A DNA stretch of 64,000 bases from Clavibacter tessellarius (GCF_001618005.1 NZ_LQXA01000005.1:1-64000), one strand, 5' to 3'; counted from the stretch's first letter, positions 39,639-48,915 are shown. Notes: generated from the sequence alone by a model not told the origin. Program-made: numbers and translations.

Positions 39639-41177
39639 TCAGGCCCCGGCGGCGGCCCTGGGGAGGGAGGACGGGAGACCCCCGACGCGTTCCGCGACCC
39701 GGCCCGCGGCCACGGCGGCCAGCAGCGGCGCGGCCTTCACGCGCACCTCCTCGAGCTCCTCCTCGGGCACCGACAGGGCCGTGATGCCGCCCCCGGCGCC
39801 CACGGTTGCACGGCCGTCCACGACGACGACCGAGCGGATCACCATGGCCAGGTCGGCACGTCCGTCGTCGCCGAACCAGCCGAACGCGCCCGCGTACACG
39901 CCGCGCGGCCCGCGCTCGAGGGCCCGGAGGATGCCGACGGCCGCGGACTTCGGGGCTCCCGTCATGGATCCGGCGGGGAACAGGGCGCGCACCGCGGCCA
40001 CCGCCGTGACGCCGGGCACGAGCCGGCCCTCCACACGGCTGACGAGCTGGTGCACCTGCGCGTACGCCTCGACGGCGAAGAGGCTCGTGACGCGGACCGA
40101 GCCGAGCACGCACACGCGGCTGAGGTCGTTGCGCATGAGGTCGACGATCATCACGTTCTCCGCGCGCTCCTTGTCGCTCGCGAGCAGCTCGGCGCGGGCC
40201 CGCTCGTCGGCTGCCGGATCGGCGTGACGCGGACGGGTGCCCTTGATGGGGAGCGTGCGCAGCGTGCCGCCCGCGTCCACCTCGACGAAGCGCTCGGGCG
40301 ACGCGCTGACGAGCACGGTGCCGCCGATGCGGAGGAACCCGCCGTGGTGGGTGGGGCTGAGGGCGCGCAGGGCGGTGTGCACGCGCACCGGGTCGACGCG
40401 CCCGGGGACGCGCGCCTGGTTGGTGAGGCAGAGCTGGTAGGCGTCGCCGCGGCGGATGGACTCCTGGCACGAGCGGATGAGGGCGAGGTAGCCGTCGTCG
40501 TCGTGGCGCCAGACGGGGTCGGATCCCGGATCCGCGTCGGCGGGGCCGTGCGGTGGCGCCGCGGCGGCCCGACGGGGGTTCGCCGGGACGCCCGCGAGGT
40601 CGCCCTCGACGGCGTCGAGCCACGGGTCCCCCGCGCGCGCGACCGCCCAGACGGCGGAGGTGCCGTGGTCGAACGCGAGCAGGCGCTCCACCCGGAGGAC
40701 GGCGGCGGCGGGCTCAGCATGCTCGGGCGCAGCATGCTCGGGCGGGGCATGCTCGGGCGCTGCGTGCTCGGGCGCGGCGCGGTCCGGGGCGTCCGCGACC
40801 GGCGCGTGGTGCAGCGGCACGGTCTCGGTCCAGGCGTCGTACGGGATCCAGCCGACCACGCCCAGCCGGAAGGCGAGGTCGGGTGGGAGGCCGTCGTCGA
40901 GGGAGGCGCCGGCGTCGAGGGAGGTGCCGTCGTCGGCGGCCGACGTGTGCGCCAGCAGCCCGGCCAGCCCGTCGAAGACGCCGTCCGGCCAGGCGGTGAC
41001 GCTGCCCGCGCTCGCGCCGAGGTAGCTCCAGCCCTCCCCCGCCGAGTCGTCGAGCCACGCGACGTCACCCGCGGCCTCGTCGGCGAAGAGGGCCGTGAAG
41101 ACGTCCTCGGGGTCGTGCCATCCGGCGATGCGGCGTCCCCGGACGGCCGTCCTCGCGTGCGCGAGCGCTCCGTCCAT
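39639..41177 (-). CDS. pabB: chorismate-binding enzyme, aminodeoxychorismate synthase component I
   Basis: Converts chorismate with ammonia to 4-amino-4-deoxychorismate for folate synthesis. The 512-residue protein has the chorismate-binding core in its C-terminal half: RRGDAYQLCLTNQARV, FVEVDAGGTLRTLPIKGTRPR, DKERAENVMIVDLMRNDLSRV, FPAGSMTGAPKSAAVGILRALE. The lysine in PIKGT is typical of PabB rather than TrpE. The N-terminal half is divergent and carries a repeated EHAAP segment encoded by a 15-bp minisatellite. No glutaminase partner (PabA) is nearby. It diverges from a PabC-like gene, supporting the folate assignment. Confidence 0.87.
   Translation of the reverse strand: MDGALAHARTAVRGRRIAGWHDPEDVFTALFADEAAGDVAWLDDSAGEGWSYLGASAGSVTAWPDGVFDGLAGLLAHTSAADDGTSLDAGASLDDGLPPDLAFRLGVVGWIPYDAWTETVPLHHAPVADAPDRAAPEHAAPEHAPPEHAAPEHAEPAAAVLRVERLLAFDHGTSAVWAVARAGDPWLDAVEGDLAGVPANPRRAAAAPPHGPADADPGSDPVWRHDDDGYLALIRSCQESIRRGDAYQLCLTNQARVPGRVDPVRVHTALRALSPTHHGGFLRIGGTVLVSASPERFVEVDAGGTLRTLPIKGTRPRHADPAADERARAELLASDKERAENVMIVDLMRNDLSRVCVLGSVRVTSLFAVEAYAQVHQLVSRVEGRLVPGVTAVAAVRALFPAGSMTGAPKSAAVGILRALERGPRGVYAGAFGWFGDDGRADLAMVIRSVVVVDGRATVGAGGGITALSVPEEELEEVRVKAAPLLAAVAAGRVAERVGGLPSSLPRAAAGA
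40717..40776 (-). repeat. 15-bp minisatellite inside pabB
   Basis: Four 15-base units (40717, 40732, 40747, 40762), with a decayed fifth, coding on the minus strand for a repeated EHAAP/EHAPP pentapeptide between conserved parts of the protein. Confidence 0.85.
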
Positions 41178-41217
41178 GCGCGGCCTCCCGGTGTCGTGGC
41201 CGCACCCCGTGGCCGCC

Positions 41218-41223
41218 TAGCCT
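41218..41223 (+). promoter_or_regulatory. candidate -10 of leaderless pabC-like promoter
   Basis: TAGCCT seven bases before the ATG at 41231 in the 53-base gap between divergent pabB and pabC-like genes. Confidence 0.45.
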
Positions 41224-41230
41224 CAAGGGT

Positions 41231-42049
41231 ATGAGCTCCGAGCAGATCCTCCGGTGGACCCCCGCGGGCTGGGCGCCCGACGCCGCGGACGCGACCCGGG
41301 GAGGAGCCGAGGAGACGCGGCCCGCCGGGCACCGGGTCCTCGCGGCCGACTCGTTCCTGGTGGACGACGGGCGGGTCCTGGCGCTCGACGTGCACCGGCA
41401 GCGGTTCCTCGCGGCGCTCCGGACGCAGGCGGCCGCGGTGCCGGATCCCGCCGCCTTCCTCGACGCCGCCGTCGCCGCGCTGCCGCGCGCGGGCGCCTGG
41501 TTCCCCCGCGTGGAGGCGCTGCGCGGCCCGGACGGCGACGTCGCGCGCCTGCTCGTGCGACCCGCCCCCGAGCGCACCGCGACGGTCGTGCTGCGCGACC
41601 ACGACGGGCCGGATCCGCGCACCCTGCCGCGCCTCAAGGGCCCGGACCTGCACGCGCTCGGCGCCCTGCGGAGCCGCGCGGCCCGGCACGGCGCGGGCGA
41701 GGCCGTGATCATCGCCGACGACGGGACCATCGTCGAGGGCGCCTACAGCGCGATCCTGTGGTGGCACGGCGACGCGCTCGCGGTGGTCGAGGGCGACGTG
41801 CCGCGGATCGCGAGCGTCACCGAGCGCAGCATCCTCGCGCTCGCGACCGCCCTCGGGGTCGATGTGCTGCACGACCGCGTTCGTCCCGCCGACCTCGACG
41901 GCCGCGAGGTGTGGGCCGTGAGCGCGCTGCACGGCATCCGCCTGGTGCGCGGGTGGATCGACGGCCCGGCCGTCGCCGCCGAGCCCGGCCGCGTGACCGC
42001 CTGGCGCGCGCGGCTCGACGCGCTGCGGCGCGAGCTGCCGGCGGGCTGA
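41231..42049 (+). CDS. pabC: aminodeoxychorismate lyase-like PLP enzyme (class IV)
   Basis: 272-residue fold-type IV PLP enzyme. The candidate PLP lysine is in RLKGPDLHALGALRSRA near residue 137, followed by EAVIIADDGTIVEGAYSAILWW, the strand that holds the cofactor in branched-chain aminotransferase and 4-amino-4-deoxychorismate lyase relatives. IASVTERSILALATALGVDV is also typical. The divergent pabB partner makes a lyase producing 4-aminobenzoate the best call, but an aminotransferase role is not excluded. The stop codon is one base from the convergent cydC stop. Confidence 0.75.
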   Translation: MSSEQILRWTPAGWAPDAADATRGGAEETRPAGHRVLAADSFLVDDGRVLALDVHRQRFLAALRTQAAAVPDPAAFLDAAVAALPRAGAWFPRVEALRGPDGDVARLLVRPAPERTATVVLRDHDGPDPRTLPRLKGPDLHALGALRSRAARHGAGEAVIIADDGTIVEGAYSAILWWHGDALAVVEGDVPRIASVTERSILALATALGVDVLHDRVRPADLDGREVWAVSALHGIRLVRGWIDGPAVAAEPGRVTAWRARLDALRRELPAG

Positions 42050-42050
42050 G

Positions 42051-43751
42051 TCAGCCAGCGGAGGGGAGGGTGCCCGCTCCCCCGATCGCGCCGAGCTCCA
42101 CCGTCCGGTCGACGAGGTCCGCCGGCACGTCCGTGTGCGTGAGCAGCAGCACCCCGCGGCCCCGGTCGCGCGCGGCCCGCAGCACGTCGCGGAGGACGGC
42201 CCGGGCGCGGTCGGCGTCGACGTCCGCCGTCGGCTCGTCGAGCACCAGGATCGGGAAGTCGGCGAGGAGGGCCCGGGCCAGCGCGATCCGCTGCGCCTGG
42301 CCGCCGGAGACGAGCCCGCCCCGGTCGCCCACGCGCGCGTCCAGGCCGCCGCGATCGGCGGTCCAGCCCGCGAGCCCCACGCGGTCGAGTGCTGCGAGGA
42401 GCTCGTCGTCGGTCGCCTCCTCGCGGGCGAAGAGCAGGTTCTGCCGGATGCTCGCGTCGAACAGGTGCGGCGACTGCTCGCACAGGCCCACGATCCGCCG
42501 CACCTCGGAGGGCCGCCGCGACCGGGCGTCGACGCCGTCCAGCTCGTAGCCGCCCGTCGACTCGAGGAAGCGCACGAGCGCGGCGGCGAGCGACGACTTG
42601 CCGGATCCGCTCGGGCCGCGCACGACGACCGTCTCCCCCGGCCGCACCGCGAGCGACACCGGTCGGAGGGCGTCGGCGTCCGCGCCCGGCCAGCGGGTGA
42701 CGAGGTCGCGGATCACCAGGGTCGCGCTGCCGCGGGCAGCGGAGGGAGCGGGGCCCGCCTGCTCCGGCTCCTCCGCCCGCTCCAGCGGGATCTCGGCGGG
42801 CACGACCGCCGGCGCGGCGCCCGCGACCCGATCCGCGCTCGTGCGCACCCGCGTCCACGCCTGCACCGCGAGCGGCACGGCGGTCGCCGACTCGACGAGC
42901 GCCAGCGGCACGAGCGCGGCGAGGACGAGCCACGCCGGATCCAGCGCGCCGGACGCGAGGCCGGGCACGCCCTGCAGCACGGTCCAGCCCGCGACCGCGC
43001 CCGTCCCGACGAGGACGACGCCCGTCGTCGCGCCCGTGGCCGCCGCGCTCCGCAGCTCCTCGCGGCGGAGCCGACGCGCGACCCGCTCGAGGTCCGCGAG
43101 CCGCGCGTCCACCGCCTGGAACGCCGTGAGCACGTCGAGCCCGCCGACGAGGTCGAGCACCCGGTCCTGCACGGCGGCGCGCAGCGGGGCGATCCGCGTC
43201 TCCGCGCGCCCCGCGAGCGCCCGCATCGCGAGGACGCCGACGGCGAGCGCGACGGCGAGTACGAGGGCGAGCGCGATCCCGGCGGCCGGGAGCACGGCCG
43301 TCACCACGGCGACGCTCGCCGCCTGCACGAGCACCGACACGGCGAGCGGCTGCACGACGCGCAGCGGGAGGTCCTGGAGCCGGTCGACGTCGCCGACGAG
43401 CCGCGCGAGGAGGTCGCCGCGCCGGGTGCGCCGGAGCCCGGCCGGCGCGTGCGGCAGGAGCCGTTCGAACACCCCGACCCGCAGCGTCGCCAGGGCGCGG
43501 AACGCGGCGTCGTGGCTCGTGATCCGCTCCAGGTAGCGGAACGCGGCGCGCCCCAGCGCGAAGGCGCGGACGCCGACGATGGCCATGCCGAGGAAGAGGA
43601 TGGGCGGCTGCTCCGACGCGCGCGTGATCAGCCAGGCCGAGGTCGCGAGGAGGGCGACCGCGCCCGCCGCGCTCGCGAGCCCCGCCAGCAGCCCGGGGAG
43701 CGCCCGGCGGAGAGGCGGCTGCGCGAGGCGGAGCACCTCGCCGCGGTTCAC
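42051..43751 (-). CDS. cydC: thiol reductant ABC exporter subunit CydC
   Basis: 566-residue half-transporter, one partner of the CydDC exporter of cysteine/glutathione needed to assemble cytochrome bd. An N-terminal six-helix membrane domain (to about residue 310) is followed by the ATPase domain with Walker A VVRGPSGSGKSSLAAALV, signature LVSGGQAQRIALARALLADFP, Walker B ILVLDEP, and the switch histidine in LLLTHTD. The GTG overlaps the cydD stop codon (GTGA). It is the last gene of the cydABDC operon and converges head-on with the pabC-like gene. Confidence 0.92.
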   Translation of the reverse strand: MNRGEVLRLAQPPLRRALPGLLAGLASAAGAVALLATSAWLITRASEQPPILFLGMAIVGVRAFALGRAAFRYLERITSHDAAFRALATLRVGVFERLLPHAPAGLRRTRRGDLLARLVGDVDRLQDLPLRVVQPLAVSVLVQAASVAVVTAVLPAAGIALALVLAVALAVGVLAMRALAGRAETRIAPLRAAVQDRVLDLVGGLDVLTAFQAVDARLADLERVARRLRREELRSAAATGATTGVVLVGTGAVAGWTVLQGVPGLASGALDPAWLVLAALVPLALVESATAVPLAVQAWTRVRTSADRVAGAAPAVVPAEIPLERAEEPEQAGPAPSAARGSATLVIRDLVTRWPGADADALRPVSLAVRPGETVVVRGPSGSGKSSLAAALVRFLESTGGYELDGVDARSRRPSEVRRIVGLCEQSPHLFDASIRQNLLFAREEATDDELLAALDRVGLAGWTADRGGLDARVGDRGGLVSGGQAQRIALARALLADFPILVLDEPTADVDADRARAVLRDVLRAARDRGRGVLLLTHTDVPADLVDRTVELGAIGGAGTLPSAG

Positions 43752-45556
43752 GGCGCCACCTGCGCGCGCCAGGCGGGCTCGGGCGTCGTGCGCGCGGGAT
43801 CGGCGACGGCGCCGGCCCGGTCGTGCTCCGCGGGCCGCGCGCCGGGCGAGGGAGGCGCGGCGGCGGATCCCGGCGCCGCGAGCCGCAGCTCCTCGTCGGC
43901 GGCGTCCACGAGCGCCGGGCGGTGGGTCACGACGACGACGGCGCGGCCCTGGTCGGCGAGCGCGCGGATCCCCCGCGCCAGCCGCTCCTCCGCCGCCGCG
44001 TCGAGGGCGGAGCTCGGCTCGTCGAGGAGCACGAGCGGGCAGTCGAGGGCGAGCGCGCGGTGCACGGCGCGGGCGACGGCGACCCGCTGGGCCTGCCCGC
44101 CCGAGAGGCCCTGGCCGCCGACGCCGAGCACGAGGTCGGGGTCGATGCCGTCGGCGGCTGCGAGGGACAGGGCGCGCCGGACGAGCGCATCATCCGGATC
44201 CGGGACGCCCAGCGCGACGTTCTCCCGCACCGTGCCGGCCACGAGTCCCGGCCGCTGCCCGGCCCAGGCGATCTCCGCGGGTGCCGGCCGCCGGAGCGCG
44301 GTCGGGTCCCCGTCGCCATCCGCCCAGCCGATGCCGCCGTCCGCGGGCAGCTGCCCGAGCACCGCCGCGAGGAGCGACGACTTCCCGGCCCCGCTCGGGC
44401 CGGTCACCGCCGTCACGCAGCCTCGGCGGAAGCGCGCCGAGAGGCCGTCGACCACCGGCCGGTCGTCGTGCGCGACGACCAGGTCGCGGATCACGAGCTC
44501 GTCGTCCGGAGCCGCCTCGCCGGGCGCGGCGCCCGCGCCGTACCGTGCAGACCCCGGAGCGGGTGCGGCTGCCGCTCCGGCGGCGCGGGACGCCCGCCCC
44601 GCCCGCTCCGCGTCGAGGATGCCGAGCACGTCGTCCGCGGCCGCCACCCCCTCCGCGGCGGCGTGGAACTGCACGCCGACCTGGCGGATCGGCAGGAACG
44701 CCTCGGGCGCGAGCAGCAGCACGAACAGCCCCACCTCGAGGTCGAGCTGCCCGCCGATGAGCCGCACGCCCACCGACACCGCGACGAGCGCCACCGACAG
44801 GGAGGCGGCGAGCTCGAGCACGAAGCCGGAGAGGAACGAGATCCGGAGCACGCGCATGGTCTCGACGCGGTGCTCCTCGGTGACCCGCCGGATCCTCGCC
44901 GTCTGCCGCCGCGCCCGCCCGAACACCAGCAGGGTGGAGAGACCGTCGACCACGTCGAGGAATCCCGACGCCAGCTCGGTGAGCCGGACCCACTGACGCC
45001 GCTGCACCTCCCGCGTCGCCCAGCCGACCAGCACCATGAAGACGGGGATGACGGGCAGCGTCACGAGCACCGTGACGCCCGTGAGCGGGTCGGCGAGGAG
45101 CAGCACCGCGACGACGATCGGCGTGGCGAGCGCCGTGAGGATCAGCTGCGGCACGTAGCGCGCGAAGTACGGGTCGAGCGCGTCGAGGCCGGGGCCGATG
45201 ACCGTGGCGACACGGGCTCGGCTGCGGCTCGCGGTCCACACCGGGCCGAGGTCGACGACGGCCCGGAGCGCGCGCCGCCGCAGTTCCGCGACGACCTGCG
45301 CGGCCCCACGCGCGCCGACCACGTCGAGCAGCCAGCCGGCGACGCCGCGGAGGACCGCCGAGACGACGACGAGCGCGAGCACGGGCGCGAGCTCCTCCGC
45401 GGTCCGCCCCGCGATCGCCCGCACGACCAGCTGCGTGAGCGACCAGCAGAAGCCCACGAGCGCCGCGGTCTGCACGATGCCCGCGAGGGCGCCGACGACG
45501 AGCATCGTGCGGGCGGCGGCGGACGCCCGCAGCAGCCGCGGATCCAGGGGCTTCAC
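43748..45556 (-). CDS. cydD: thiol reductant ABC exporter subunit CydD
   Basis: 602-residue half-transporter pairing with CydC. The membrane domain includes GFLDVVDGLSTLLVFGRARRQT, LRISFLSGFVLELAASLSVALVAVSVG and LEVGLFVLLLAPEAFLPIRQVGVQFHAAAEG, the last typical of CydD. The ATPase domain has Walker A VTGPSGAGKSSLLAAVLG, signature GLSGGQAQRVAVARAVHR and Walker B LVLLDEPSSALD. The start is GTG, seven bases after cydB. It acts at the cytoplasmic membrane and exports thiols used in heme d-oxidase maturation. Confidence 0.93.
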   Translation of the reverse strand: MKPLDPRLLRASAAARTMLVVGALAGIVQTAALVGFCWSLTQLVVRAIAGRTAEELAPVLALVVVSAVLRGVAGWLLDVVGARGAAQVVAELRRRALRAVVDLGPVWTASRSRARVATVIGPGLDALDPYFARYVPQLILTALATPIVVAVLLLADPLTGVTVLVTLPVIPVFMVLVGWATREVQRRQWVRLTELASGFLDVVDGLSTLLVFGRARRQTARIRRVTEEHRVETMRVLRISFLSGFVLELAASLSVALVAVSVGVRLIGGQLDLEVGLFVLLLAPEAFLPIRQVGVQFHAAAEGVAAADDVLGILDAERAGRASRAAGAAAAPAPGSARYGAGAAPGEAAPDDELVIRDLVVAHDDRPVVDGLSARFRRGCVTAVTGPSGAGKSSLLAAVLGQLPADGGIGWADGDGDPTALRRPAPAEIAWAGQRPGLVAGTVRENVALGVPDPDDALVRRALSLAAADGIDPDLVLGVGGQGLSGGQAQRVAVARAVHRALALDCPLVLLDEPSSALDAAAEERLARGIRALADQGRAVVVVTHRPALVDAADEELRLAAPGSAAAPPSPGARPAEHDRAGAVADPARTTPEPAWRAQVAP

Positions 45557-45563
45557 CGTGCGC

Positions 45564-46568
45564 CTAGTGGGCGGCCCGGCTGATCACGGCGCGCGTGATG
45601 CGCTTCCGGAACACCCAGTACGTCCACCCCTGGTACGCGAGGATCAGCGGCAGCGCGAACCCCGCGGCCCACGTCATGATCGTCAGCGTGTACGCCGACG
45701 ACGACGCGTTCGCGATCGTCAGCCCGTACGCCGGGTCGTTCGACGCCGGCATGACGAACGGGTGCAGCGCCGCGAACAGGCTGGCGACCGCGAGCGCGAT
45801 AGTGGCCGCGAGCAGACCGAAGGCCCAGCGCTCCCGGCCGCGCACGTTGGCGAGGTACGACGCGACGAGCGCGACGGCGGCGAGCACCGAGATCAGCCCG
45901 GAGAGGGCCGAGCCGTGGGCCAGCGTTGTCCAGACGAGGAAGGTCGCCGCGACGACGATGGTGACGGCCCCCACCCGCATCGACAGCGCCCGGGCACGCG
46001 CCCGGATCGGCCCGTCCGTCTTCAGCGCCGCGAACTGCAGCCCGTGCACGAGGAACAGCGACAGCGTCGTGAGCCCGCCGAGGAGCGCGTACGGGTTCAG
46101 CAGGTCGAGCGTGGATCCCGTGTAGTCGTGGCCCGCGTCCATCGGCACCCCGCGCACCACGTTCGCGAACACGACGCCCCAGAGGAACGCGGGCACGACC
46201 GAGCCGACCACGATCATCAGGTCGAAGGACCCGCGCCACCGGTCGGACGCCCCCTGGTGCCGGTACTCGAACGAGACGCCGCGGAGGATGAGCGTGATGA
46301 GGATCGCGAGCAGCAGCAGGTAGAAGCCGCTGAACATGGTGGCGTACCACTCGGGGAACGCCGCGAAGAGCGCGGCGCCCGCGACGATGAGCCACGTCTC
46401 GTTGAGGTCCCAGACCGGGCCGATCGCGTTGATGAGGACGCGCCGGTCGGTGTCGTCCTTCGCGAGGAACGGCAGGCTCATCCCCACGCCGAAGTCGAAG
46501 CCGTCGAGCACGAAGTAGCCGACGAAGAGGAAGGCGATGACGCCGAACCAGAGGGTGGGCAGGTCCAT
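45564..46568 (-). CDS. cydB: cytochrome bd ubiquinol/menaquinol oxidase subunit II
   Basis: 334-residue membrane subunit of the bd-type terminal oxidase. LWFGVIAFLFVGYFVLDGFDFGVGMSLPFLAKDD at the N-terminus, INAIGPVWDLNETWLIVAGAALFAAFPEWYATMFSGFY and FRGV-type helix sequence are characteristic; about nine helices are visible. It has no heme ligands of its own and stabilises CydA. The ATG lies one base after the cydA stop codon, so the subunits are made together. The operon order cydA-cydB-cydD-cydC is that of Gram-positive bacteria. Confidence 0.95.
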   Translation of the reverse strand: MDLPTLWFGVIAFLFVGYFVLDGFDFGVGMSLPFLAKDDTDRRVLINAIGPVWDLNETWLIVAGAALFAAFPEWYATMFSGFYLLLLAILITLILRGVSFEYRHQGASDRWRGSFDLMIVVGSVVPAFLWGVVFANVVRGVPMDAGHDYTGSTLDLLNPYALLGGLTTLSLFLVHGLQFAALKTDGPIRARARALSMRVGAVTIVVAATFLVWTTLAHGSALSGLISVLAAVALVASYLANVRGRERWAFGLLAATIALAVASLFAALHPFVMPASNDPAYGLTIANASSSAYTLTIMTWAAGFALPLILAYQGWTYWVFRKRITRAVISRAAH

Positions 46569-46569
46569 G

Positions 46570-47982
46570 TCAGTACACGCTCGCTTCCCGGACGACCTCG
46601 CCCGTCACGGGATCCGGCTCCCGCTCGGGCTCCGGCCCGTGCTGCGCCGCCTTCAGGATGAGGCGGAACTCCACCACCGCGAGCGACCCGTAGACGAGCG
46701 TGAACGCGACGAGCGAGATCAGCACCTGCAGCCCGGTGACGTTGGGCGAGACGGCGGAGGACGTCTGCAGCAGGCTGAACACGATCCACGGCTGGCGGCC
46801 CATCTCCGTGAAGATCCAGCCGACCGTCATCGCGAGCAGCGGGAGCGGGGCGGCCCAGATGGCGACCCGCCACATCCACGGCCTGGTGATGCGGCGCCCG
46901 CGGCGCGTGAACCAGAGGCCCGCGACGGCGACGCCGATGGCCGCCATGCCGAAGCCCATCATCCAGCGGAACGCCCAGTAGGTGACCCAGATGGTGGGCG
47001 TGTAGTCGCCGGGGCCGTAGCTCGCCACGTACTGCGCCTGCAGGTCGTTGATGCCCTGCACGGTGCCGTCGAGCGTGTGCGTGGAGAGGAACGAGAGCAG
47101 GTACGGGATGCGGATGGAGAACAGCTCGCTGGAGCCGTCCGGCGTGCCCCAGGTGAAGAGCGAGAACGACGCGGCCGCTCCCGATGAGGTGTCGTAGTGC
47201 GCCTCGGCGGCCGCCATCTTCATCGGCTGCGTCTGCACCATGGCGAGGCCGAGCTGGTCGCCCGACAGGATCGTGAGCGCGCCGGAGACGACCATGAACC
47301 ACATGCCGAACCTCAGCGCCGGCATCATCGTGTCGAGGTGCTGGTTGCGCGAGAGGTGCCAGGCGGCGACCGAGATGATCACGGCGGCCGCGCACATGAA
47401 GGCGGCGAAGATCGTGTGCGGGAACGCGGCGAGCGCGACCTTGTTCGTGAGGAGCGCCCCGATGTCGGTGAGCTCCGCGCGGCCGCGGGCCTCGTCGATG
47501 CGGTAGCCCACCGGGTTCTGCATGAAGGCGTTGGCCGCGAGGATGAAGTAGGCCGACAGGATCGACGCCGCCGACACCACCCAGATGGACGCCAGGTGCA
47601 GCCCCTTCGGGAGCTTGTCCCAACCGAAGATCCAGACGCCGATGAACGACGCCTCGAGGAAGAACGCCAGCAGCCCCTCGAGCGCGAGCGGGGCGCCGAA
47701 CACGTCGCCGACGAAGCGCGAGTACTCCGACCAGTTCATGCCGAACTGGAACTCCTGCACGATGCCGGTGACGGTGCCCATCGCGAAGTTGATGAGGAAG
47801 ATCCGCCCGAAGAAGCGCGTGAGGCGCAGGTACTCCTGCTTGCCGGTGCGCACCCAGGCGGTCTGATACAGCGCGCAGACGACGGCCATGCCGATCGTGA
47901 GCGGCACGAAGAGGAAGTGGTAGACGGTCGTGAGGCCGAACTGCCAGCGGGAGAGGACGAGCGGGTCGAGGAGCTCGTTCAC
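46570..47982 (-). CDS. cydA: cytochrome bd oxidase subunit I
   Basis: 470-residue catalytic subunit that oxidises quinol and reduces oxygen with high affinity. Heme-ligand and quinol features are visible: SRWQFGLTTVYHFLFVPLTIG near residue 10 (conserved histidine), a second helix region ending WSEYSRFVGDVFGAPLALEGLLAFFLEA, and EMGRQPWIVF near residue 390. The Q-loop is of the short Gram-positive type. The GTG at 47982 is chosen from the conserved N-terminus; the open frame upstream is low-complexity. A long leader of about 180 bases with a palindrome over the putative -10 suggests regulated transcription. Confidence 0.95.
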   Translation of the reverse strand: MNELLDPLVLSRWQFGLTTVYHFLFVPLTIGMAVVCALYQTAWVRTGKQEYLRLTRFFGRIFLINFAMGTVTGIVQEFQFGMNWSEYSRFVGDVFGAPLALEGLLAFFLEASFIGVWIFGWDKLPKGLHLASIWVVSAASILSAYFILAANAFMQNPVGYRIDEARGRAELTDIGALLTNKVALAAFPHTIFAAFMCAAAVIISVAAWHLSRNQHLDTMMPALRFGMWFMVVSGALTILSGDQLGLAMVQTQPMKMAAAEAHYDTSSGAAASFSLFTWGTPDGSSELFSIRIPYLLSFLSTHTLDGTVQGINDLQAQYVASYGPGDYTPTIWVTYWAFRWMMGFGMAAIGVAVAGLWFTRRGRRITRPWMWRVAIWAAPLPLLAMTVGWIFTEMGRQPWIVFSLLQTSSAVSPNVTGLQVLISLVAFTLVYGSLAVVEFRLILKAAQHGPEPEREPDPVTGEVVREASVY

Positions 47983-48172
47983 GAGCGGGTCCCGCTCCGG
48001 GCGGCGCCCGTGCGGCGCGGATCCCGCGGGACCGACGCGTGCGACGGACGGGCGGCCGGGAGCCGGCTCGCGTGCGGGTGGTCGGCGGGGGCGGGATGCG
48101 GTGTCATGGCGACCGGCTGCGCTTCCTGTGGAGGGCGGATCGTGCGGTTCGAGGCTCCATCGCGACGCCTCC

Positions 48173-48189
48173 ATTCTACGACTTGTAGA
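48173..48189 (-). promoter_or_regulatory. candidate cyd promoter with overlapping palindromic operator
   Basis: Minus-strand TAGAAT (48173-48178; 5 of 6 to TATAAT) overlaps the palindrome TCTAC-GACTT-GTAGA at 48175-48189. A repressor bound here would block the -10. The rest of the 438-base gap (47983-48420) shows no other element. Confidence 0.45.
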
Positions 48190-48420
48190 CGATCGGCGCG
48201 AGGGGCGCGGCATATCCCGGTCGGGCCGCGTTCGCCCGACGGCGGCGCGCGCGACACCCGGCGTTCATCCGGCCGGGCGAGCCTTCGAGGACGCATCCGG
48301 TCGGCGTCGACCCGGTGCGCCCGCGTCCACGCGCGGCCCGCCGGGTCGCGCCTCCGCCGGATCCGATCCGCAGCACCCGGCCCCGCACGACCCGAACCGC
48401 ACGACGACCGAAGGGCCGCC

Positions 48421-48855
48421 ATGAACTCCTCCGCCCCCGCACCCCGGGCCTCCGGCCTCGCGACGGGATCCGCCGCTGCGGCTCCCGCGACCGCGTCCGC
48501 CTACGTCGGCGTCCTCGTGGCCGACGGCGCCCGGCTCGCCGGGCGCGTCGCCGAGGCCGCCGAGCGCGTCGTGGCCGAGGCCCCCGAGCGGTACGACGCA
48601 CGCACCGCGTCGGTGCAGGACGTGCTCGTCGTGGCCCTCGCCCTGGTGGCCGGCGGGCTCGACGTCCGCGACGCCGCCCAGCACGCGGTCGCCGGGGATC
48701 CCGCACCCGTCATCCAGGCGCTGCACTCGCTCGCGGGGCGCGGCGGCGTCGAGCCGTACCTCCTCCGCAACGGCCTCGAGGTGCACCACTTCCACGCGCT
48801 GCGGGACGCCGTCGTCGCCGTCGGCGCGCGCGAGCTGGACGAGTCGCAGGACTGA
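48421..48855 (+). CDS. hypothetical protein, Ala/Val-rich, 144 aa
   Basis: I do not recognise a family. The first 25 residues are Ala/Ser/Pro-rich and probably disordered. Residues 26-140 look like a soluble alpha-helical domain (LVADGARLAGRVAEAAERVVAE, VQDVLVVALALVAGGLDVRDAAQHAV, VIQALHSLAGRGGVEP, NGLEVHHFHALRDAVVAVGA). There is no signal peptide or transmembrane helix. The ATG follows GAAGGG at good spacing and codon use is normal, so it is probably expressed. It diverges from cydA, from which it is separated by 438 bases. Confidence 0.6.
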   Translation: MNSSAPAPRASGLATGSAAAAPATASAYVGVLVADGARLAGRVAEAAERVVAEAPERYDARTASVQDVLVVALALVAGGLDVRDAAQHAVAGDPAPVIQALHSLAGRGGVEPYLLRNGLEVHHFHALRDAVVAVGARELDESQD

Positions 48856-48915
48856 TCCGCGCCGCGCCCCTCCTACTGGGGCCAGCCCGGTGTGTCCGCA
48901 TAAATGAGGACCGGC

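Noticed and set aside
36811-40227. 1138-codon plus-strand frame
   Set aside because: Antisense to leuS and pabB, with no recognisable domain; another GC-driven shadow.
47983-48213. N-terminal extension of CydA to 48213
   Set aside because: The extension is low-complexity and CydA homologues start at the WQFGLTTVYHFLF region; the GTG at 47982 fits.
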